From DATJLY01 sp035604615 (GTDB lineage: Bacteria; Pseudomonadota; Alphaproteobacteria; ATCC43930; CGMCC-115725): DNA of 64,000 bases. The number at the start of each line of letters is the position of its first letter. The first letter of the stretch is position 1. The stretch lies in the NCBI GenBank assembly GCA_035604615.1, contig DATNID010000065.1, forward strand, positions 124,001 to 188,000. The letters are read 5' to 3'. Below the pieces are notes generated by a model. That model was not told where the DNA came from and did not search any database. It saw nothing but the letters and a program-made list of their open reading frames with translations. The position numbers and the translations under genes are program-made. Below are positions 51,172-59,176 of this stretch, piece after piece.

Positions 51172-51572
51172 CCGAGCGGGCCCTCGAAAGCGGCCCAGGC
51201 GATGGGCGATTCGCGCAGACGTACGCGCAGGCTCGCGAGCGCACCCGCCGTGCCGGGTCCTAGCGCGCCCGCTTCGATACGCGGCTTGAGGCGGCGGAAA
51301 ATCTCGCCGGCGAGGAACTCGGTGGTGGTGTTGCGGCCGCGGAAATCGTCGAGCTCGTCGAGATTGCGGTACGCAAAATCACCCAAAATGGAATCGAGCA
51401 GCGCCTTGGCGAGGCCGATGTCGCAGACGATGCCATTCCCGTCGAGCGCGGCGCGGCGCACCTCCATTTCGACGTCGTAGGTCGCGCCGTGGAGTTGCTG
51501 CGCCGGGCCGAAGATTTCGCCGACCAGGCTGTGCGCCACCATGACATGCCCGCTCACCGCGACGGAGAACAT
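51168..51572 (-). CDS. 6-pyruvoyltetrahydropterin synthase-like protein (variant metal site)
   Basis: 134 residues, QueD/PTPS fold. The N-terminal zinc ligand H14 (VAHSL) and H28 are kept, but the usual HGHxY is HGATY here, so the third His is Ala30. The C-terminal NTTTEFLA with catalytic residues is present. The change marks a subgroup distinct from QueD and mammalian PTPS. It overlaps the glycosyltransferase by 4 bases. Its substrate is probably dihydroneopterin triphosphate-like, unproven. Confidence 0.83.
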   Translation of the reverse strand: MFSVAVSGHVMVAHSLVGEIFGPAQQLHGATYDVEMEVRRAALDGNGIVCDIGLAKALLDSILGDFAYRNLDELDDFRGRNTTTEFLAGEIFRRLKPRIEAGALGPGTAGALASLRVRLRESPIAWAAFEGPLG

Positions 51573-51581
51573 CCGCGCACC

Positions 51582-52553
51582 TCAGCGATAGCGCACGATG
51601 TGGCAGAGCGCGCCCGCGGGCGAGGCGGCGAGCCGCGCCATCGTCGCCGGCAGATCGGCGAAATCGCTCTCGCCGGTGATCATCCGGTCATAGGCCGGAT
51701 CGTCGAGCAGCGCCAAGGCGAGATCGAGCCGGCGCTCGCGGCTCCACCGCGCGCGCCGCGACGCCGCCACCGCGCCCACCTGCGACGACATCAGCGTCAG
51801 CCGCCGGCTGTGGAAATCCTCGCCCAGCGGCGCCGGCACCGCGCGATCGCCGTACCAGCTCAGCTCGACCACCTTGGCCTCGAACCCGGCGAGCCGCAAC
51901 GACGTCGCCAGCCCCTCGGGCGCGCCCGACGTGTGGAACACGATGTCGGCCTCGCCCGCCGCATCCTCTGGCGTTGCAAACGCGCAGCCCAGCGCCACGG
52001 CGATCGCCGCGCGCGCCGGGTTCACATCGACGAGCAGCACCCGCGTGCCCGGCAGCTTCGCCACGAGCGACGCGACCAGGCAGCCGACCACGCCCGCGCC
52101 GACCACCGCAATCTGATCGCCTGGCAGCGGCGCGCCGTCCCACACGCCGTTGAGCGCGGTCTCCATATTGGCGGCGAGTGCCGCGCGCGCATCGGGGACG
52201 CGCTCGGGAACGGGGCGCACCGCCGCCTCGGGCACGACATAGCGGTCCTGGTGCGGATGGAGGCAGAACACGCGGCGGCCCACGAGCGCGCGCGGCCCCT
52301 CCTCGACGATGCCGACCGAGGCATAGCCGTATTTCACCGGCGCGGGAAAGTCGCCGTCCTGGAACGGGCAGCGCATGGCGCGATATTGGCTCGGCGGCAC
52401 GCGGCCGGAGAACACCAGCGCCTCGGTACCGCGGCTCACCGCGCTCACGCTCGCGCGCACCATGACCTCGCCTTCGCACGGCGCGCACACCGCCTCGCCG
52501 CGCAGCGCGCCGCGTCCCGGCGCCTCGAGCCAAAAGGAACGCGCCTCAGCCAT
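51582..52553 (-). CDS. BchC-like medium-chain dehydrogenase without zinc lobe
   Basis: 323 residues. The Rossmann motif is VVGAGVVGCLVA (about 168-179). The N-terminal catalytic-Cys region reads SAVSRGTEALVFSG, the SRGTE variant typical of BchC-type proteins, and the four-Cys structural zinc lobe is missing. Such proteins oxidise alcohols in pigments or related substrates using NAD. It lies 9 bases before the PTPS-like gene and overlaps the RibD-like gene by 8. Confidence 0.85.
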   Translation of the reverse strand: MAEARSFWLEAPGRGALRGEAVCAPCEGEVMVRASVSAVSRGTEALVFSGRVPPSQYRAMRCPFQDGDFPAPVKYGYASVGIVEEGPRALVGRRVFCLHPHQDRYVVPEAAVRPVPERVPDARAALAANMETALNGVWDGAPLPGDQIAVVGAGVVGCLVASLVAKLPGTRVLLVDVNPARAAIAVALGCAFATPEDAAGEADIVFHTSGAPEGLATSLRLAGFEAKVVELSWYGDRAVPAPLGEDFHSRRLTLMSSQVGAVAASRRARWSRERRLDLALALLDDPAYDRMITGESDFADLPATMARLAASPAGALCHIVRYR

Positions 52554-53352
52554 CGAACACGCATTCGAACATGACGTCTTCGCCCAAGGTGACGCGGCGG
52601 ATGCGCGGGCGCAGGCCGTGGTGCGGCTCGGCGATCTCGGCGAGCGTGAGGCTCGGCCGCCCCGAGCCCAGCAGCACCGGCGCGATGGTGAGCTGCAACC
52701 GGTCGAGCGCGCGCGCAGCGAGAAAGCGCGAGATGGTGACGCCGCCGCCCTCGATCAGGATGCGCCTCAGGCCCCGCGCGGCGAGCGCCGCGCGGATCGC
52801 GTGCGGGTCGATTCCGGCTTCGTCGCACGGCAGCGGCACCAGCTCGGCCGCGCCGAAGCGCTCGCCCGGACGCGCGCGTTCGGACGCGACCACCTGCAGC
52901 GTCGCACCGCCGTCGCTGAAGACGCGATGACGCACGTCCAGGCGGCGCTCGGGATCGATCACGACGCGGACCGGATGGTCGCCGTCGCAGCGCCGCACGG
53001 TGAGCAGCGGATCGTCGTGCAGCACGGTGCGCGCGCCCACCACGACCGCATCGGCGAGCGCGCGCATGCGATGGGTGTGGAGCAGATCGGCCTCGCCGCT
53101 GAGCCAGCGCGAGGCGCCGCCGGCGCAGGCGATCCTGCCGTCGAGACTCTGCGCCAGATGCGCGACGGCGATGGTTTGCGCCTCGAGCAGCGGGCCATAG
53201 AGCGCGAAGAGCGACGCCGCGCCCTGCGCCGCCGAAGGGGCCGCCGCGAGCGCCGCCGGCGCGTTGCCGCGCCGCCAGTCCAGCAGCGCGTGCCAGGCCT
53301 GCGCCTCGGCCTCGGCGATGTCGAACTGAGCCTTCCGGCCGGTTTCCTTCAT
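52546..53352 (-). CDS. RibD C-terminal-like pteridine/pyrimidine reductase
   Basis: 268 residues. AHLAQSLDGRIACAGGASRWLSG, DAVVVGARTVLHDDPLLTVR, and RRILIEGGGVTISRFL are the RibD C-domain (dihydrofolate-reductase-like) signatures. The N-terminal 55 residues are extra. The deaminase domain is absent. It is first in the five-gene minus-strand run. The reductase probably acts on a pteridine or aminopyrimidine intermediate. Confidence 0.88.
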   Translation of the reverse strand: MKETGRKAQFDIAEAEAQAWHALLDWRRGNAPAALAAAPSAAQGAASLFALYGPLLEAQTIAVAHLAQSLDGRIACAGGASRWLSGEADLLHTHRMRALADAVVVGARTVLHDDPLLTVRRCDGDHPVRVVIDPERRLDVRHRVFSDGGATLQVVASERARPGERFGAAELVPLPCDEAGIDPHAIRAALAARGLRRILIEGGGVTISRFLAARALDRLQLTIAPVLLGSGRPSLTLAEIAEPHHGLRPRIRRVTLGEDVMFECVFDG

Positions 53353-53511
53353 GGTCTCGCCCGCATCCCCGCGCCCCCGGCGCTGTTAATCGCGCCACGG
53401 CGGGAACCTCCATACACGATTTCGCGAGATGCGTCGCGGCGGTCGCGGGGCGGACTTGCGTGCGCCGTGCGAAATGCCCAAGCTCGACTTGCGCACCAAC
53501 GAGGACCTTTC

Positions 53512-54093
53512 ATGCTCACGCTGTACCTGGCGCCCGGGGCGAGCTCGATGGCGCCGCACATCGCGCTCCACGAGATCGGTGCGCCGTTCGAGCGGCGGCC
53601 GCTGTCCTTCGCCAAGAAGGAGAACCGCGCGCCCGCCTATCTCGCGCTCAATCCCGAGGGCAAGGTTCCGACCTTGCTGATCGACGGGCGTCCGCTGACC
53701 GAGGTTGCCGCCATCCTCTACTACCTGGCGCGGCGCTTCCCCGAGGCCGATCTGCTGCCCAAGGACGATCTCGACGCCGCGGCGCAGGCGATCTCGTGGA
53801 TGTCGTTCATCGCCTCCACCATCCATCCCTCGCGCCGCGCCGGGGTCGAGCGCTGGAAAGAGGCGTTCGCCATCGCCGACCAGCGCCTGGGCCCGCGCGA
53901 CTGGGCGCTGGGGCGCTATTCGATCGCCGACATTCATCTCTTCCGGCTCTATTGGCGCTTCGCAAATGCGGTCCATCCCGAGGCGGCCACATATCCCCAG
54001 CTCGCCGCCCATTACGACCGCATGATGGCGCGCCCGGCGGTGCGGCGGACGATCGAGATCGAAACCGCGATCGGCTATGAGCTGCCGGCATAG
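53512..54093 (+). CDS. Glutathione S-transferase-like protein
   Basis: 193 residues: a thioredoxin-like N-domain (LTLYLAPGASSMAPHIALHEIG, residues 2-23, then NPEGKVPTLL and the cis-Pro) and an all-helical C-domain. The active-site Ser/Tyr appears to be in PGASSM. It is divergently transcribed from the RibD-like gene and overlaps the CDP-alcohol gene by 17 bases. Confidence 0.9.
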   Translation: MLTLYLAPGASSMAPHIALHEIGAPFERRPLSFAKKENRAPAYLALNPEGKVPTLLIDGRPLTEVAAILYYLARRFPEADLLPKDDLDAAAQAISWMSFIASTIHPSRRAGVERWKEAFAIADQRLGPRDWALGRYSIADIHLFRLYWRFANAVHPEAATYPQLAAHYDRMMARPAVRRTIEIETAIGYELPA

Positions 54094-54799
54094 CGCGGCG
54101 GCGACGCTGGCGGTTCTGGCGGCGCTGCTCGCGCTGGCGTCCTGGCCGCTCGGCTGGATCGCATGCGGCGTTGCGCTCACGCTGTTCGCCGCGATCGGTG
54201 CCATCGTGCTGGCGCGGCTCGCTCACCACGCGCCGCAGACGCGCTTCGGCGTCGCCAACACCGTCACTGCCGCGCGCGCCGCCGCGGTCGCGCTGCTGTT
54301 CGGCATCTGGGCCGGGGCGGCGCCGGTGCCGCCGTGGACGGTGATCGCCATCGCGACGGCGGTTTTGGCGGCGGACGGGATCGACGGCTGGCTCGCGCGC
54401 CGTTCAGGTCTCGCCAGCCGCTTCGGCGCCCGCTTCGACATGGAGGTCGACGCGCTCCTGGTGCTGGCGCTGGCGCTCATCGTGTTCGCAGCGGCGCGCG
54501 CGGGCGCGTTCGTGATCCTCAGCGGCGCGCTGCGCTATCTCTACGTCGCGGCCGGGCGGCTGGTGCCGATGCTCGCCGCGCCGCTCGCGCCGAGCCGGCG
54601 GCGGCAGACGATCTGCGTGGCGCAGGTGGGACTCCTGGTCGCCGCGCTGGCGCCGCCGGTTCCGAGCGCCGTGGCCAACGGCCTCGCCGCGCTCGGCCTC
54701 GCGCTGCTGACATATTCGTTCGCGGCCGATGGCCTGGCCGGGCTGTCCGCTCCCCGGCAATTACTCACATCGACCGTCAGGCGACGCGTTCTTTCTTGA
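54077..54799 (+). CDS. CDP-alcohol phosphotransferase
   Basis: 240 residues with about seven hydrophobic helices. The motif D-G-x2-A-R-x8-G-x3-D-x3-D is visible in DGIDGWLARRSGLASRFGARFDMEVDALL (near residue 95), which binds the metal and the CDP substrate. It couples an alcohol to a lipid in the inner membrane. It is in the GST-RibA neighbourhood; its head group is unknown. Confidence 0.92.
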   Translation: MSCRHSAAATLAVLAALLALASWPLGWIACGVALTLFAAIGAIVLARLAHHAPQTRFGVANTVTAARAAAVALLFGIWAGAAPVPPWTVIAIATAVLAADGIDGWLARRSGLASRFGARFDMEVDALLVLALALIVFAAARAGAFVILSGALRYLYVAAGRLVPMLAAPLAPSRRRQTICVAQVGLLVAALAPPVPSAVANGLAALGLALLTYSFAADGLAGLSAPRQLLTSTVRRRVLS

Positions 54800-54891
54800 C
54801 TTCGGAAAGTCCGTCCACGCACAAGGATGTCGTTCAGGCGCCGAGCTTGGCGGATCTGAAAACTCGTGCTGCCGCTGACGGAGACCAGGCG

Positions 54892-55140
54892 ATGGCAAAT
54901 CTGGACGACGAGATCGCCGCGTTTAACGGCATGAAGGCCGAGCTGGAAGCGAAGCACAGCGGCGAATGGGTCGTGATCCACGGTCAAGCGCTGGCCGGAA
55001 CATTCCATTCCTTTCAACAAGCCGCCAACCTCGCGATCAAGAACTTCGGGCGCGGTCCTTATTTGATCCGGCAGGTCGGCGTGGCGTCGGTTCCGATGCC
55101 TGTCTCCGTGCTGTTCTCATTGCCGAATGAGACAGGTTGA
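54892..55140 (+). CDS. Small DUF5678-like protein, partner of the retropepsin-like gene
   Basis: 82 residues. EWVVIHGQALAGTFHSFQQA and IKNFGRGPYLIRQVG resemble short DUF5678-type proteins. No signal peptide. It overlaps the downstream retropepsin-like gene by 14 bases. The family function is unknown. Confidence 0.65.
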   Translation: MANLDDEIAAFNGMKAELEAKHSGEWVVIHGQALAGTFHSFQQAANLAIKNFGRGPYLIRQVGVASVPMPVSVLFSLPNETG

Positions 55141-55594
55141 CCTTTCCTATCCGCCGTCTTCGCTGCCGCTGACGAAGCCGGAATTGATGGCGTATTGGGG
55201 GCCGATGATCGAGGTCGAGATCGGCTTCGATCCTACCTACGACCCCGCCCAGCCGCAGAAAGTGCCGAACCTCGTTGCCACCGGCGTTCGGGCTTTGATC
55301 GATACCGGCGCGATGATGTCCTATATCGACCTGAGCTTGGTGGGGCGCTTGCAGCTTCCGGAAATCGACAAGGAGACCGTCGCGCCCGTGCTCGGCGGGC
55401 CGCGCGAGATCGTGACGTATCTCGGTCAGATTTACATTCCGTCGCTAGCCTTTACGGTCAACGGGCACTTCGGTGGGGTTGAGCTTATTCGCGGCCATTT
55501 CAACGCGGGCGCCGTCTTGGGCCGGGAGTTCCTGATCAATTGCCAACTCGCGTATGACGGACCGAGCGGACAGGTCACGCTCAGTCGATGGTGA
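55127..55594 (+). CDS. Retropepsin-like aspartic protease
   Basis: 155 residues. The sequence ALIDTGAMMSYID (near residue 62) is the DTGA active site of the retroviral-type pepsin fold, and the body alternates short strands (VTYLGQIYIPSLAFTV). A single such domain would need to dimerise to be active. It is translationally coupled to the DUF5678-like gene. The role is unknown. Confidence 0.75.
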   Translation: MRQVDLSYPPSSLPLTKPELMAYWGPMIEVEIGFDPTYDPAQPQKVPNLVATGVRALIDTGAMMSYIDLSLVGRLQLPEIDKETVAPVLGGPREIVTYLGQIYIPSLAFTVNGHFGGVELIRGHFNAGAVLGREFLINCQLAYDGPSGQVTLSRW

Positions 55595-55645
55595 CATCGG
55601 CTGGGCTGTCGGGGGCGCGCGGATCGCCTATATTGAGCAGTCAGC

Positions 55646-56767
55646 ATGCCAGACGAATCGCCCCCTGATCCCGCGCTCAGACGCCGGCTGCGCCGCGTCG
55701 ACCGCGCCATCGCCGATTTGCGCCGCGGCGAGATGGTGCTGCTCGTCCACGACGGCGCCAGTTTCGCGCTGGTCGCGGCCGAGACCTTGACCTCCGAGGA
55801 TTTGGCGCGCCTGGCGCGGCTCACCTTGCGGCAGGTGTCGCTGGCGCTGACGCGGCGGCGGGCGGCGATCCTGGGCCGCGCGCCGGCGGCGCAAGGGCCG
55901 GGCGGCACCGTGGTCATGCCCATGCCCGAGGGCAGCGAGGTCGAGTTCCTGCGCCAACTGGCCGATCCCGCCGCCGATCCCGGCGCGCCCAATCCGGCCG
56001 GACCGGCGACCGTGCCGCAGGAGGCCGCCGATGCCGCGGTCGAGCTGACCAAGCGCGCGCGGCTGTTGCCGGCGGCGATGATGGGACCGGTCGGTCCGGC
56101 CGCCGCCGCCGAGCTCGTGGCCGACGGCATCGCCGCGGTCGATGCGCGCGACGTGCTGGCCTATCAGCCCGACGCGGCGCGCTCGCTGCGCCCGGTGGCC
56201 GAGGCCAAGGTGCCGCTGGCCGATGCCGAGGCGACCCGCATCATCGCCTTCCGCGCCGGCGACGGCGGCACCGGCCACATGGCGATCGTGATCGGCGAGC
56301 CCGACAAGGCGCAGCCGGTGCTGGTGCGGCTGCATTCGGAATGCTTCACCGGCGACCTGCTCGGCAGCCTGCGCTGCGATTGCGGCGACCAGTTGCGCGG
56401 CGCCATCTCCGAGATCGCGCGCGCCGGGGCCGGCATCCTGCTCTATCTCGCGCAGGAGGGACGCGGCATCGGCCTGGTCAACAAGCTGCGCGCCTACAAT
56501 CTCCAGGATGCCGGCGCCGACACGTTCGACGCCAACGAGCAATTGGGCTTCGATGCCGACGAGCGGGTCTATCTGCCGGCGGCGGAGATGCTGCGCCAGC
56601 TGGGCTTCGGCCGGGTGCGGCTGATGACCAACAATCCCGACAAGGTGGCGGCGCTGACGCGATGCGGCATCGAGGTGGTGGAGCGGGTGCCGCATGTCTT
56701 CGCCGCCAATGCCCATAACGAGCGCTATCTCCGCACCAAGGCGACGCGGCACGGCCATCACCTCTGA
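55646..56767 (+). CDS. ribA: GTP cyclohydrolase II (RibA) with degenerate N-terminal domain
   Basis: 373 residues. The C-terminal half (about 195-373) is GTP cyclohydrolase II: zinc-binding C/C/C in ECFTGDLLGSLRCDCGDQL, then EGRGIGLVNKL and TNNPDK. The N-terminal half opens RAIADLRRGEMVLL like dihydroxybutanone-phosphate synthase but lacks its catalytic acidic motif, a usual arrangement in alphaproteobacteria. It makes the first riboflavin/pteridine intermediate from GTP. Confidence 0.93.
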   Translation: MPDESPPDPALRRRLRRVDRAIADLRRGEMVLLVHDGASFALVAAETLTSEDLARLARLTLRQVSLALTRRRAAILGRAPAAQGPGGTVVMPMPEGSEVEFLRQLADPAADPGAPNPAGPATVPQEAADAAVELTKRARLLPAAMMGPVGPAAAAELVADGIAAVDARDVLAYQPDAARSLRPVAEAKVPLADAEATRIIAFRAGDGGTGHMAIVIGEPDKAQPVLVRLHSECFTGDLLGSLRCDCGDQLRGAISEIARAGAGILLYLAQEGRGIGLVNKLRAYNLQDAGADTFDANEQLGFDADERVYLPAAEMLRQLGFGRVRLMTNNPDKVAALTRCGIEVVERVPHVFAANAHNERYLRTKATRHGHHL

Positions 56768-56878
56768 CCTTGCCGGGCAGAATCTGCCGCCGGCCTTTGC
56801 GGGGGCGCCAAGAAGCGGCGGAAAACGGCGGCAATTCGCGGTTCCCGGGGCTGGCACCGCTCTTGCTTTAGTCCTGCC

Positions 56879-57724
56879 ATGTCCGACACCACCGTCACCG
56901 CGGCGTCCGCCGCCGCCCTGCCGCAGGCCGCGCACCATCCCTCCGCCTGGCACGATCCCAGCGGCTTCGGCTTCCGCGACCTCATCGACATCGTCAACCC
57001 GTTGCAGCATCTGCCGATCATCGGCTCGATCTATCGCTGGGTGACGGGCGATCGGCCCGGCGAGGCGGCACAGCTTGCCGGCAACGCGCTCTATGGCGGC
57101 CCGATCGGCGTCGCCTTCAGCCTGTTCAGCGCCGCGACCGAGGATTCCCAGGGCCGCGACCTGGGCGAGCGAACCCTCGCCGCCGTGTTCGGCAAGGACG
57201 ACAAGACAACGGCGATTGCCGCCGCGCCGGCGACCGCAACCCCGGCCAACGCCCCGGCGACCGTCCAAGGGACCGCCCAGGCGGCCGCCCCGGCCCCGAC
57301 CGCCGCCACAAGCGCGGCGGCCGCCCCCGACATGCGCACCGTGACCTCGTCCCCGACGCAGCGAGCGCCAATGCCGCTGTTCGGCGGCGTCGCCTTGCCG
57401 CCGCCGGGAACCGCGCCGTCCCAGAACGACCCGGCGCGCGACCTCATCAATCACAACGCGGCGACGGAGCGGCAGATCACCGCCGGCGCCCGCCCCGCCG
57501 CGGCTCAGACCGCGCCGGTGCCGCTGGTGCTCCCCGCCGGGACCCTGCCGGCCACCCGTAGCACCTCGGCCGCCTTCGCCGCCCCAGCCCCGGCGTCCCC
57601 CACCGATGTGTCGCAGAAAATGCTGGATGCGCTCGACAAGTACATGCGGCTTGAGCAAGAGCGCAAGGCCAAGCCCGGGACCGAGGATCGGCCGGCGCCT
57701 GCGGGCGTCGACCTGATGATGTAG
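56879..57724 (+). CDS. Unknown protein with conserved N-terminal domain and Ala/Pro-rich tail
   Basis: 281 residues. The first about 90 residues are ordered and include FGFRDLIDIVNPLQHLPIIGSIYRWVTGD and GNALYGGPIGVAFSLFSAA, which look like a short membrane-active or hairpin segment conserved in this kind of bacterium. The rest is low-complexity Ala/Pro/Thr. A final helix (SQKMLDALDKYMRLEQERK) ends it. I do not recognise the family; no signal peptide is clear. Confidence 0.6.
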   Translation: MSDTTVTAASAAALPQAAHHPSAWHDPSGFGFRDLIDIVNPLQHLPIIGSIYRWVTGDRPGEAAQLAGNALYGGPIGVAFSLFSAATEDSQGRDLGERTLAAVFGKDDKTTAIAAAPATATPANAPATVQGTAQAAAPAPTAATSAAAAPDMRTVTSSPTQRAPMPLFGGVALPPPGTAPSQNDPARDLINHNAATERQITAGARPAAAQTAPVPLVLPAGTLPATRSTSAAFAAPAPASPTDVSQKMLDALDKYMRLEQERKAKPGTEDRPAPAGVDLMM

Positions 57725-57768
57725 GGACCCAAGTTTGACACTCGCCGCCCGCCCCCGCCGGACCGATC

Positions 57769-58023
57769 ATGCCCCTTGCGGTCACGATCGAGGCGGCGAC
57801 CATGCGATTCGAGCTTTTCCACGCCCTCGACGCGGACGTGATGCTGGCAGCCCGCAAGGCGGCGCGGCACGCGGATTCGCGCTTCGTCATCGGCTGGTGG
57901 AACGACGGCATCGAGCACCGGCTGATGTTACTGCCGGAAGGCCACCACGTGACGGAGGAGCGGCCCTTTCACGCTCTCGTGAGAGTTGCGCCTTCGGGTC
58001 AGGCGGAGCTCCTCGCGGGCTGA
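57769..58023 (+). CDS. Small unknown protein
   Basis: 84 residues from ATG 57769, or 73 from ATG 57802 (MRFELF). RHADSRFVIGWWNDGIEH suggests a folded alpha/beta domain. No family assigned and no partner; it may be a real short gene or an artefact of high GC. Confidence 0.4.
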   Translation: MPLAVTIEAATMRFELFHALDADVMLAARKAARHADSRFVIGWWNDGIEHRLMLLPEGHHVTEERPFHALVRVAPSGQAELLAG

Positions 58024-58141
58024 CGAAGCCAGCGCCCAACACGTTTGTTCAAAAGGGTATTTTGCTCTTTCGGACGGGCCTGCAGGGGGCTTGGCGCATG
58101 CCAGCCATTCTTTTTGCGTTGCGAAATAGGACCGAAACAGT

Positions 58142-58171
58142 CTTGAATTTCGGGGGCCGAAGGGTCATGTT
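58142..58171 (+). promoter_or_regulatory. Weak candidate heat-shock-type promoter before rpoH
   Basis: cttgaa at 58142-58147 matches a -35 of RpoH-dependent promoters, with gggtcatgttt about 16 bases downstream as a poor -10. It lies 125-150 bases before the rpoH start and is a weak match to the family consensus. Confidence 0.25.
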
Positions 58172-58294
58172 TGATGACGTAAACCCAGCCGCCCTCTTTC
58201 CCCCTACACGCCTGTCGGGCGGCGATGTCGGCAGACGTGCGACAGAGACGGGCGGGCCCGGTGGGGCCCGATCATCCGTCCCCTCGAGAAGGCC

Positions 58295-59176
58295 ATGAAT
58301 ACGAAGATCGATACCAGTCTCGTCCGTCTCGTCGAGGAAGCGAAGCGCTTCCCGATGCTGACGGTCGAACGCGAACAGGAGCTCGCCATCAACTGGCGCG
58401 ACCACGGCGACCGCGCCGCGCTGCAGGACCTCGTCGGCAGCCATCTGCGCTTGGTCGTCAAGATCGCGCGCGGCTTTTCCGGCTATGGCTTGCCGCTGGC
58501 CGACCTCGTTGCGGAGGGCAATGTCGGGCTGATGCAGGCGGCCGAGAAGTTCGACCCCGACCGCGGCTTCCGCTTCGCCACCTATGCAATGTGGTGGATC
58601 CGCGCCGCCATCCAGGAATACGTGCTGCATTCCTGGTCGCTGGTGAAGATGGGCACCACGGCGGCCCAGAAGAAGCTGTTCTTCAACCTGCGCAAGCTCA
58701 AGGGCCGCATGGAGGAGCTGGAGCAGGGCGACCTGCCGGCCGAGACCGTGCGCGCCATCGCCATCGAGCTCGACGTCCCGGAGTTCGAGGTGGTCGATAT
58801 GAACCGACGCCTCGGCGGCGCCGATACGTCGTTGAACGCACTGGTCGGCAACGACGCCGACAGCGAATGGCTCGAGATGCTGCCCGACGAGCGGCCGAGC
58901 CAGGAGACCCTGCTCGCCGACCGCGAGGAGTTCCAAGGCCGCAAGGAGCGGCTTGGCGCCGCGCTCAAGGTCCTGAACCAGCGCGAGCGCGACATCATCG
59001 TCGAGCGCCGCCTCAAGGACGATCCCTCGACCCTCGAGGAGCTGTCGCATCGCTATGCCGTGTCGCGCGAGCGCATCCGCCAGATCGAGGTGCGCGCGCT
59101 CGAGAAGCTGCGCACCGCGATGATGCATCCGGGCGCCTTGCCGGTCCCGGGCCACGACCTCTACGTCGCCGCCTGA
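58295..59176 (+). CDS. rpoH: RNA polymerase heat-shock sigma factor RpoH
   Basis: 293 residues. Regions 2.1-2.4 (LRLVVKIARGF, FRFATYAMWWIRAAIQEYV), the RpoH box QKKLFFNLRK at 125-134, and region 4 (LEELSHRYAVSRERIRQIEVRALEKL) are all intact. It directs RNA polymerase to heat-shock genes. The convergent transporter begins right at its stop. Confidence 0.96.
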   Translation: MNTKIDTSLVRLVEEAKRFPMLTVEREQELAINWRDHGDRAALQDLVGSHLRLVVKIARGFSGYGLPLADLVAEGNVGLMQAAEKFDPDRGFRFATYAMWWIRAAIQEYVLHSWSLVKMGTTAAQKKLFFNLRKLKGRMEELEQGDLPAETVRAIAIELDVPEFEVVDMNRRLGGADTSLNALVGNDADSEWLEMLPDERPSQETLLADREEFQGRKERLGAALKVLNQRERDIIVERRLKDDPSTLEELSHRYAVSRERIRQIEVRALEKLRTAMMHPGALPVPGHDLYVAA

